Position numbers and translations under genes: made by a program. Under the pieces are notes generated by a model that was given only the letters and a program-made list of their open reading frames with translations, was not told where the DNA came from and searched no databases. Shown piece by piece: positions 34,044 to 41,291 of a stretch of 41,291 nt of DNA. This DNA is from Francisellaceae bacterium UBA6186 (lineage in GTDB: Bacteria; Pseudomonadota; Gammaproteobacteria; UBA6186; Azoamicaceae): contig DITK01000004.1 in NCBI GenBank assembly GCA_002422785.1, positions 1 through 41,291 of the forward strand, written 5' to 3'. Numbering within the stretch: position 1 is the first letter of the stretch; each line of letters opens with the position of its first letter.

Positions 34044-36639
34044 ACTCTTGATTATTGTTTTTACTAGTTACGGGTTGATCTTCCGATCCCATATCTACTG
34101 TATTAGAAATAATATTATCAACTTCGTCTATTCGCTGCATGCCAATTAAAATTTCAGAATTAGATAAATTAATCAATCTCACACCTTTAGTATTACGGCT
34201 AATAATAGATATTTCTTTTACTCTAATTCTCGCCAAAGTACCTTGATCTGTAATTAACATTAATTCATCATTATCAAATGCCTGTAATGCACCAATTACA
34301 CGGCCATTACGAGTATTAGCTTGGATGGCTTTAACTCCTTGCCCACCACGTCCAACAATCGGAAATTCTGCAACGTCCGTTCTTTTGCCAAATCCATTTT
34401 TGGTCGCAGTTAAAATCGTACCTCCTTCTTTAAGTACAATCAAAGAAATGAGTTTTTGCTCTGGTTTTAAGCGAATACCACGCACGCCTTTGGCCGACCT
34501 GCCCATAGAACGTATTTGTCCGCTTCTAAATCTAACAGCTTTACCCGCATCAGAAGATAAAATAACATCCCCATCATCCCCAATTAATTCTACCCCAATT
34601 AGATAATCATTTTCAGCCAAATCAATAGCAATCAATCCTGAATTTCGTGGACGCTGAAATAAATTTAATGGAACTTTTTTTACCGTGCCATGTTGAGTTG
34701 CCATAAATATAAATTGTGTGGTTTCAAAATTTTTAATTGGTAAAATGGCACTAATTTGTTCATGACCGTGTAGATTTAACAAATTAACAATAGGTTTACC
34801 TTTTGATATGCGGCTGGCAACTGGTATTTGATGAACTTTTAACCAGTATACCTTACCAAGATTAGAGAAGCATAGTAAGGTATCGTGCATGCTAGCTATT
34901 AATAATTTACAAATAAAATCTTCGTCTTTAACCGCTGCTGCCATTTTGCCTTTGCCGCCACGGTGTTGCGCTTGATACAAATTTATTGGCTGAGATTTTA
35001 CATAACCACTTTTAGACAAAGTGACTACCACATTTTCATCAGAGATTAAATCTTCAATCGAGAGATCTTGATGCAAAGATATAATTTCTGTACGCCTATT
35101 ATCAAAAAACTGTCCTTTTACTACCCGCAATTCTTCGGTAATCACTGCCATTAATTTGTCAGTACTTTGCAAGATGCTTAAATATTCTTTAATTTTTTCA
35201 ATTAATTCTTTATAGTCTGCAAGTATTTTATCTTGCTCTAGGCCAGTTAATCTATGTAATCTTAAATCTAAAATTGCCTGTGCTTGCATAGAGGATAAAC
35301 GATAATTACCGGATAGCAATTGCAACCCGTAAATTTTTTCTATATCCATGGGGCGGCATAAATCTACACCAGATAGTGATAACATGTTAGCAACAGGCCC
35401 TGCTTGCCACAAATTATTGATCAAAGCTTCTTTGGCATCTATCGCATTTTTAGCAGTTTTTATTAATTTAATAATTGTATCAATATTAGCAATCGCAACA
35501 GCTAAACCTTCTAATATATGTGCTTTTTCTCTGGACGTTTTTAATTCATACTCAGTACGGCGCAACACTACTTCTTTGCGATGCTGAATAAAACATTCTA
35601 AAATCATTTTCAAATTTAAAATTCGAGGCTGATTACCAACCAGTGCTACCATGTTTATACCGAAAACACACTGTAATTGAGTTAGAGAATACAAATTGTT
35701 AACAATTATATCGGTTGATTCACCTCTTTTAAGCTCTATTACAATTCTCATCCCATCTTTATCAGATTCATCACGTAAGTTAGATATTCCTTCTAATCGT
35801 TTTTCTTTTACTAATTCTGCAATTTTCTCAACTAGCCTAGCTTTATTAACTTGATATGGTAATTGATAAATAATTATTGCTTGACGACCGGTAGATTCAT
35901 TAGTTTCTATATTTAATCTACCACGCATATAAATTTTACCTTTGCCGGTTTTATATGCTTCTATAATTCCAGCTTTGCCATTAATAATCCCGGCTGTTGG
36001 AAAATCAGGACCTTTAATATATTTCATTAATTCATCAATACTAATTGACGGATTATTTATGATCTGTAAACATCCTTCTATTATTTCACCTAAATTATGT
36101 GGCGGAATATTAGTTGCCATGCCAACTGCAATGCCAGAGGTGCCATTAATTAATAAATTAGGTATCTTTGTTGGCAATACTTCTGGCAAAAATTCGGTAT
36201 CATCATAGTTTGGCACAAAATTGACTGTTTCTTTTTCTAAATCAGCCAATAATTCATGAGTAATTTTTGCCATGCGAATTTCGGTATAACGCATTGCAGC
36301 TGGAGAGTCACCATCTATCGATCCGAAATTTCCCTGACCGTCAATTAGCATATGCCTTAGGGAAAAACTTTGAGCCATACGAACTATGGCATCATAAATT
36401 GCTACATCACCATGAGGGTGATATTTACCTATAACATCACCAACCACCCTAGCAGATTTTTTATAGGGCTTATTCCAATCGTTATTTAGTTCATGCATTG
36501 CATATAATATACGACGATGAACAGGCTTTAAACCATCTCTCACGTCAGGCAATGCTCGCCCCACTATCACGCTCATTGCGTAATCCAAGTAAGATTGTTT
36601 TAATTCTTCTTCGATATTAATACTAATCAGTTCTGTCAT
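34030..36639 (-). CDS. gyrA: DNA gyrase subunit A
   Basis: An 869-residue type II topoisomerase subunit that cuts and rejoins DNA. The catalytic tyrosine is Tyr118 in AAMRYTEIR. The quinolone pocket reads HPHGDVAIYD, so the position equivalent to E. coli Ser83 is Val79, while Asp87 is kept (Asp83). The GyrA box is present as HRGGKGK, and six C-terminal beta-pinwheel repeats (RSMGRSAKGVRGIRL, GRGGQGVKAI) precede an acidic tail. The length is normal. It lies downstream of lpxC on the same strand, an unusual neighbour. Confidence 0.97.
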   Translation of the reverse strand: MTELISINIEEELKQSYLDYAMSVIVGRALPDVRDGLKPVHRRILYAMHELNNDWNKPYKKSARVVGDVIGKYHPHGDVAIYDAIVRMAQSFSLRHMLIDGQGNFGSIDGDSPAAMRYTEIRMAKITHELLADLEKETVNFVPNYDDTEFLPEVLPTKIPNLLINGTSGIAVGMATNIPPHNLGEIIEGCLQIINNPSISIDELMKYIKGPDFPTAGIINGKAGIIEAYKTGKGKIYMRGRLNIETNESTGRQAIIIYQLPYQVNKARLVEKIAELVKEKRLEGISNLRDESDKDGMRIVIELKRGESTDIIVNNLYSLTQLQCVFGINMVALVGNQPRILNLKMILECFIQHRKEVVLRRTEYELKTSREKAHILEGLAVAIANIDTIIKLIKTAKNAIDAKEALINNLWQAGPVANMLSLSGVDLCRPMDIEKIYGLQLLSGNYRLSSMQAQAILDLRLHRLTGLEQDKILADYKELIEKIKEYLSILQSTDKLMAVITEELRVVKGQFFDNRRTEIISLHQDLSIEDLISDENVVVTLSKSGYVKSQPINLYQAQHRGGKGKMAAAVKDEDFICKLLIASMHDTLLCFSNLGKVYWLKVHQIPVASRISKGKPIVNLLNLHGHEQISAILPIKNFETTQFIFMATQHGTVKKVPLNLFQRPRNSGLIAIDLAENDYLIGVELIGDDGDVILSSDAGKAVRFRSGQIRSMGRSAKGVRGIRLKPEQKLISLIVLKEGGTILTATKNGFGKRTDVAEFPIVGRGGQGVKAIQANTRNGRVIGALQAFDNDELMLITDQGTLARIRVKEISIISRNTKGVRLINLSNSEILIGMQRIDEVDNIISNTVDMGSEDQPVTSKNNNQEFDCD

Positions 36640-36700
36640 TAAATTTCCTACAATGGTAACTTGCGATAAAAAATTAATTTGTTATATTAAAAATCATATT

Positions 36701-37633
36701 TTATTCAATAATTGCTTTATGATTATCACCGACTACTTTAGTAGGCAAATATGTAATTGGAACAAACTCTTGATTACTAAAAGTGACTATTTCCCATGCA
36801 CTTGTATCTTTCAACAGCTCTTTGAGCAATAAATTATTTAAAAAATGACCCGACTTAAATCCAGAAAATTTACCTATTAAACTTCTTCCCAGTAAATATA
36901 AATCACCTATAGCATCCAAAATTTTATGCTTTACAAACTCGTTTTCGTAACGCAAACCATCTTCATTAATTACTTTATGTTCATCCAACACTATAGCATT
37001 ATCTAAGCTACCACCTAAAGCTAAATTATTAGCTTTAAGCCACTCATAATCACTAACAAAGCCAAAAGTTCTAGCCCTAGATACTTCTTTAACATAAGAA
37101 ATACTAGAAAAATCTAAACTTGCAGCTAAATTAGATTTTTTAAATACTGGATGAACAAAATCTAACTCTAAAGATACCAAAAATCCATTAAACGGATCTA
37201 ATTGAGCCCATTTATCGTAATCTTTAACCCTAATTGTTTTTTTAACAACTATGAATTCTTTGGGGGCATCTTGTTCAACGATTCCTGCAGATTGTAATAA
37301 AAATACAAAAGGTCCTGCACTACCATCCATTATTGGGACCTCTGAACCATTAACTTCAACTATTGCATTATCTATACCAAGACCTGCAAAGGCTGACAAC
37401 AAGTGTTCTACTGTTGCAATTTGACAACCACCTACTCCAATACTGGTAGAAAGTTGAGTATCTATAACATTAGCAAGACTAGCCTGAATATTAACTACCG
37501 GATCTAAGTCTACCCTTTTAAACAAAATACCAGTATTAATTTCAGCTGGTTTTAGGGTTAAAAAAATATCTTCACCACTATGTAACCCGACACCAATTGC
37601 GTGGATAGAGTGCCTTAAAGTTCTTTGATTCAT
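36701..37633 (-). CDS. lpxC: UDP-3-O-acyl-N-acetylglucosamine deacetylase
   Basis: A 310-residue zinc enzyme that performs the committed step of lipid A synthesis. The zinc ligands His77 (in TVEHLLSAFAG), His236 and Asp240 (HKILD) and the catalytic base His263 (SGHFLNN) are all present at near-standard positions. RTFGF and LGGSLDNAIV are also conserved. The cell therefore makes LPS or lipid A. It lies 24 bp after ftsZ, its usual place at the end of the dcw cluster. Confidence 0.97.
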   Translation of the reverse strand: MNQRTLRHSIHAIGVGLHSGEDIFLTLKPAEINTGILFKRVDLDPVVNIQASLANVIDTQLSTSIGVGGCQIATVEHLLSAFAGLGIDNAIVEVNGSEVPIMDGSAGPFVFLLQSAGIVEQDAPKEFIVVKKTIRVKDYDKWAQLDPFNGFLVSLELDFVHPVFKKSNLAASLDFSSISYVKEVSRARTFGFVSDYEWLKANNLALGGSLDNAIVLDEHKVINEDGLRYENEFVKHKILDAIGDLYLLGRSLIGKFSGFKSGHFLNNLLLKELLKDTSAWEIVTFSNQEFVPITYLPTKVVGDNHKAIIE

Positions 37634-37657
37634 TATAATACGCCATTAACTATTCTT

Positions 37658-38935
37658 TTAATCGGATTGCCTACGTAAAAATGCTGGAATATCTAAGTAA
37701 TCCATATTTTGATCCAAAGTACTATTAGCACCTAAACTACTGTTAGACCCCAAAACTGTGGCACTCATGTTTTCCCATTTTTTATTGAATTTTTCTTTAT
37801 TTGGCAAGTTAGATACATCTTGATCAGCATAATTAAAGGCCATTTGATTAAACTGCTCTCTATTGTTAATGTTATCTTTAATTTCTCTATTACTATTTTC
37901 CCTAATAGGGTAATTAAAATTTTGCTGTAAATTAATACTATTATTAACCACACTATTAGCCACACCAAGATTAGTATAATTAGGCTCTAAACCGGTCGCC
38001 ACCAATGTTACTCTTAATTCATCATCCATTTGATTATCTATAACAGTTCCAACAATAACTGTTGCATCTTCTGCTGTTAAACTTTTAACTACTTCACCAA
38101 CTTCTTCAAATTCAGAAATAGACAAACTATTACCACCAGTAATATTAACTAAAACTCCTTTAGCACCATGCAAACTAATATTATCTAGTAATGGACTGGA
38201 AATGGCAGCTTCGGCTGCTTTTCTAGCACGATTATCACCCCTTGCAACCCCTGTCCCCATCATGGCTAAGCCCATTTCTGACATCACGGTTCTTACATCA
38301 GCAAAATCAACATTTATCAACCCTGGTTTAGTTATTAATTCAGCAATTCCCTGAACCGCACTTAATAATACGTCATTAACTGCTTTAAAGGCATCCAACA
38401 AAGTAACTCCCTTGCCTAACACCGTTAACAATCTGGAATTAGGGATAGTAATTAAAGAATCTACAACTTTTGATAAATTCTCTATACCTTGTTCAGCAAT
38501 TTGCATTCTCTTTTTGCCTTCAAACGGAAAAGGTTTAGTGACGACAGCTACTGTTAAGATCCCCATTTCTTTGGCAATCTGGGCAACAATTGGTGCCCCA
38601 CCAGTACCAGTACCGCCACCCATACCAGCTGTTATAAACAATATGTCTGCACCTTCTAATACTTCTTTAATTTTATTGCTATCTTCTTCAGCACTTAATT
38701 TACCAACTTCTGGATCAGCCCCTGCACCCAACCCTCTAGTGGTTTTAGCACCCAACTGCAAAATACGTGCTGCAGATTGTTTTAACACTAAAGCATCGGT
38801 ATTAGCATTAAAAAACTCTACTTGCTCAATTTTTTTTGACCGTAACATATACTCAACAGCATTACCACCACCGCCACCAACTCCAATGACCTTGATAACC
38901 GCTTTGTCCGGACAGCTATCTATTAATTCAAACAT
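37658..38935 (-). CDS. ftsZ: Cell division GTPase FtsZ
   Basis: A 425-residue tubulin-like GTPase forming the Z ring. GTP-binding loop GGGTGTG (106-112), NADFADV-type synergy loop (NVDFADVRTVM) and the C-terminal conserved peptide DIPAFLRRQ, which binds FtsA and ZipA, are intact. The linker (about 320-410) is Asn-rich, as is common in AT-rich genomes. It lies 65 bp after ftsA. Confidence 0.98.
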   Translation of the reverse strand: MFELIDSCPDKAVIKVIGVGGGGGNAVEYMLRSKKIEQVEFFNANTDALVLKQSAARILQLGAKTTRGLGAGADPEVGKLSAEEDSNKIKEVLEGADILFITAGMGGGTGTGGAPIVAQIAKEMGILTVAVVTKPFPFEGKKRMQIAEQGIENLSKVVDSLITIPNSRLLTVLGKGVTLLDAFKAVNDVLLSAVQGIAELITKPGLINVDFADVRTVMSEMGLAMMGTGVARGDNRARKAAEAAISSPLLDNISLHGAKGVLVNITGGNSLSISEFEEVGEVVKSLTAEDATVIVGTVIDNQMDDELRVTLVATGLEPNYTNLGVANSVVNNSINLQQNFNYPIRENSNREIKDNINNREQFNQMAFNYADQDVSNLPNKEKFNKKWENMSATVLGSNSSLGANSTLDQNMDYLDIPAFLRRQSD

Positions 38936-39000
38936 TTATGCATCTCCCCAATGTAAATTATCTTTAAAATTTCCCTAATATAATATTAGTTATGAAAAAT

Positions 39001-40227
39001 TTAAAAATTTATCTGAAACCATTCTTTCATGCGAGATAATACTCCGCTAACAGCTGAACTCGCATAACTTCTTTTAGAACGTTGTTTTTCTTTTTTGCTG
39101 TAAAGTAATCCTATCCCGGTCGCAAAAATAGGATTGTTAATTATTTCAGGATTACCAATAACATTATTCGGCACCCCTTGTCTTACTGGTAATCCAAATA
39201 TGCGTTCTGCTAGCTCAATAATTCCAGGTATCTTAGAGCTACCACCAGTTATAACTATACCAGCAACCAAGGAATTTATTAACCCAACTTTATGTAATTC
39301 TTCTTTTACTAAATACAATAATTCTTCATAACGTGGTTCAATTACTTGTGCTAAGTGATGTTGAGTAATTTCAAATGTACCGTGTTGACCAACTGATGTA
39401 ACCTGAATTTTATAATTAGGATCGGATAATTCACACATAGCAACCGAATGTTTAATTTTAATTTCTTCTGCTTGTTTAATTGGAATTCTGAAAGCTACTG
39501 TTATATCGTTACTAACTTGATCGCCAGCCACAGGTAATACTACAGTATGACAAATAGATCCGTTAATAAAAACTGCAACATCAGTGGTACCCCCACCAAT
39601 ATCTATCATACATACCCCTAGGTGTTTTTCATCTGGGGATAACACCGCATAGCTAGAAGCTAATTGTTCCAGAACAATATCATCAACTTCTAAACCACAT
39701 TTACGAATAGAATTGATAATATTTTGTGCCACACTAACAGAACCTGTCACAATATGAACTTTAGTTTCTAAACGAACACCTGTCATACCAACAGGATCGG
39801 TTATCCCTGACTGATTATCTACTATAAACTCTTGAGGTAAGATATGTAAAATCTTTTGATCAGTCGGGATAGCCACAGCACGAGCGGCCTCAATAACATT
39901 TTCCACATCTAAAGCCGTAATTTCTCTATTAGCAACTGCCACCATTCCATGGGAATTAATACCACGCAAATGATTACCTACAATACCCGCATATACAGAA
40001 TGAATTTGGCAACCAGCCATCAGCTCAGCTTCTTCTATCGCACGAGCAATCGCATTTACTGTTGCGTCAACATTAACAATGATGCCTTTACGCATCCCGG
40101 TAGATGGACACATCCCTACGCCTAAAATTTCAATTTGATTATCAACAGAAGTATCTGCAACAACAGCTACAACTTTTGAAGTACCAATATCTAATCCAAC
40201 AACTAAACTATTATCTTTTTTGGTCAT
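39001..40227 (-). CDS. ftsA: Cell division protein FtsA
   Basis: A 408-residue actin-like ATPase that tethers FtsZ to the membrane. The phosphate 1 motif VGLDIGTSKVV, the phosphate 2 motif CMIDIGGGTTDVAVF and the adenosine motif ITGGSSKIPG are visible. The C-terminus (LSRMKEWFQINF) is the amphipathic membrane-binding helix. It lies between ftsQ and ftsZ as expected. Confidence 0.97.
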   Translation of the reverse strand: MTKKDNSLVVGLDIGTSKVVAVVADTSVDNQIEILGVGMCPSTGMRKGIIVNVDATVNAIARAIEEAELMAGCQIHSVYAGIVGNHLRGINSHGMVAVANREITALDVENVIEAARAVAIPTDQKILHILPQEFIVDNQSGITDPVGMTGVRLETKVHIVTGSVSVAQNIINSIRKCGLEVDDIVLEQLASSYAVLSPDEKHLGVCMIDIGGGTTDVAVFINGSICHTVVLPVAGDQVSNDITVAFRIPIKQAEEIKIKHSVAMCELSDPNYKIQVTSVGQHGTFEITQHHLAQVIEPRYEELLYLVKEELHKVGLINSLVAGIVITGGSSKIPGIIELAERIFGLPVRQGVPNNVIGNPEIINNPIFATGIGLLYSKKEKQRSKRSYASSAVSGVLSRMKEWFQINF

Positions 40228-40275
40228 AAGTTAGCCAACACCTTTAAAATAAATTAATATGCAATCTATATTCTT

Positions 40276-41025
40276 CTATTCTTCAATATTACCATCCCTA
40301 GATACTAAAGAAACTGCTACACCATTAGTATAACGTAGATCAATGTAAGAAATATCGCTAATACTTAGATGCAATTTTTTTTTATAAGCCATAACAAATC
40401 TGGCTATTCTATCAGGCAAATCAAAAGTTCCCAACTTTAAAATAATATTATTATTTAACGTCACCTCTATTCCTTGCTCTTTAGTAAGTTCTATTTTGGA
40501 CACATTAAGCCCAATAGGAACCAACTTTTCTAACAATATCAGATAAGCATCAATTAATAAATTTTCTTGCCCGCTTGGTCCGTAAAATTTTGGTAAATTT
40601 AGATTTTTAACAATATCATTATTTTCATTGGTTGAATACAAGACTTTTCCAGTTAGTGTTAAAAAAAATTTATCATTCCAACCAGCAATTGGGTTGTGTT
40701 GCAATATCTCCACTTGCAATATATCTGGCCACTGTTTTTTAACAAAAACAAAATTTACCCACGGATTATTATACATTAATTCTTTTACGGTATTCACATT
40801 TATTGACCATAAATTATTTTTTAATAAATTTGCCAACCTGGATTCTATGTCTTTTGTAGCAATATAATTGAATTGCCCGGATAATTTCAATCTAGTTGTT
40901 GGATATTTTTGTTGAAATTTATTTAAGTAACCTACCATCAAGATTAAAATCAATCCAATTAACACAATATTAATTGCATAAAAAAATATTTTTTTTGCCA
41001 AACTAAACAATCTATTACCCAGCAT
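40276..41025 (-). CDS. ftsQ: Cell division protein FtsQ
   Basis: A 249-residue bitopic protein with one membrane segment (about 9-30), a POTRA domain (LKLSGQFNYIATKDIESRL to about 115) and a beta domain containing PWVNFVFVKKQWPDILQVEI. FtsQ connects FtsB-FtsL to the divisome. The start overlaps the Ddl-like gene by 11 bp. Confidence 0.94.
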   Translation of the reverse strand: MLGNRLFSLAKKIFFYAINIVLIGLILILMVGYLNKFQQKYPTTRLKLSGQFNYIATKDIESRLANLLKNNLWSINVNTVKELMYNNPWVNFVFVKKQWPDILQVEILQHNPIAGWNDKFFLTLTGKVLYSTNENNDIVKNLNLPKFYGPSGQENLLIDAYLILLEKLVPIGLNVSKIELTKEQGIEVTLNNNIILKLGTFDLPDRIARFVMAYKKKLHLSISDISYIDLRYTNGVAVSLVSRDGNIEE

Positions 41026-41291
41026 TTATAGCTAAATTATCGTAAACTTTTTTAATAAAGCTACTTGCTAAAATTTTTTCTACCAACATATTAAAACTAA
41101 TCTCCGCACTATAAGCAGCTGTTGTAAAATTAGAATTTAGTGACAACAATGGCGCAGTATTTATAGATCCTACCCAACAATCGCCATTTAAATCTTTTGT
41201 AATACTAACTTCGGCAAATCCAGAACAACCCAATGACATAAATGCGTCTAATGCTAATTTTTGCATATTATTTAGATTATCATCAACATTC
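41015..41291 (-). CDS. ddl: D-alanine--D-alanine ligase-like protein, C-terminal part, active-site residues lost
   Basis: The frame is open to the right edge; only the last 91 codons are visible. It is placed as ddl by position (overlapping ftsQ) and by alignment of ALDAFMSLGCSGFAEV and INTAP with the end of Ddl (LGCKGWGRIDV, ANTSPG). Key ATP-grasp residues are changed: the Arg and Asp of GRID correspond to Glu and Ser here, and the metal-binding Glu of EANT corresponds to Ser (SINT). The Asn is kept. A Ddl with these changes would probably not bind Mg-ATP properly. It may be a relict or a protein with a new role. The N-terminal part is outside the window. Confidence 0.7.
   Translation of the reverse strand, partial: NVDDNLNNMQKLALDAFMSLGCSGFAEVSITKDLNGDCWVGSINTAPLLSLNSNFTTAAYSAEISFNMLVEKILASSFIKKVYDNLAINAG

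Noticed and set aside
38412..38978. 188-codon open frame antisense to ftsZ
   Set aside because: Pro/Val/Ile-rich mirror of the ftsZ GTPase coding sequence, with no recognisable domain or ribosome binding site.

Overview
The window is AT-rich (roughly one third G+C by eye), densely packed chromosomal DNA from a gammaproteobacterium, most likely a host-associated member of the Legionellales (Legionella/Coxiella/Rickettsiella-type lineages). Supporting this are a DotA-type type IVB secretion protein, the gammaproteobacterial accB-accC-dusB-fis and mnmA-hflD arrangements, a FadE-type membrane acyl-CoA dehydrogenase, and signs of decay: a broken TM2 gene, a shortened MurE and a damaged Ddl-like protein. 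The genus cannot be fixed from this sequence alone.

Layout, left to right. (1) 1-442: a RelE/Gp49-type toxin cut by the left edge, with a 22-bp perfect palindrome over its promoter, then a small unrecognised ORF. (2) 557-7597: mgtA (Mg2+ P-type ATPase), a Nudix hydrolase, a double-GNAT acetyltransferase, and a DegT-type sugar aminotransferase paired with a Gfo/Idh/MocA oxidoreductase. (3) 7748-11349, plus strand: cutA, accB, accC, dusB, fis. (4) 11368-19671, minus strand: first half of the division/cell-wall (dcw) cluster, read from the right as mraZ-rsmH-ftsL-ftsI-murE-mraY-murD-ftsW. murF is missing and MurE lacks its N-terminal domain. (5) 19672-25654: a MraZ-box-like repeat, a frameshifted TM2 pseudogene, an orphan ParA ATPase, an MscS channel, a TetR regulator and a fadE-like gene. 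(6) 25782-31881, plus strand: a small acidic protein, mnmA, hflD, three tandem small secreted proteins that share one signal-peptide type, and dotA. (7) 31905-41291, minus strand: a periplasmic M3 peptidase, gyrA, lpxC, ftsZ, ftsA, ftsQ and the end of a Ddl-like gene, which is the second half of the dcw cluster.

The two dcw halves have the same orientation, but the distal half lies upstream of the proximal half with about 17 kb between them. The cluster has therefore been cut and rearranged. The changes to cell-wall precursor genes (no murF at its usual place, MurE without its UDP-MurNAc-binding domain, Ddl-like protein without metal ligands) form one of the two most interesting themes. The other is the set of three tandem secreted proteins just upstream of dotA: near-identical 24-residue leaders and ribosome binding sites, but unrelated low-complexity mature chains. 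No rRNA, tRNA, CRISPR array or insertion sequence was recognised.
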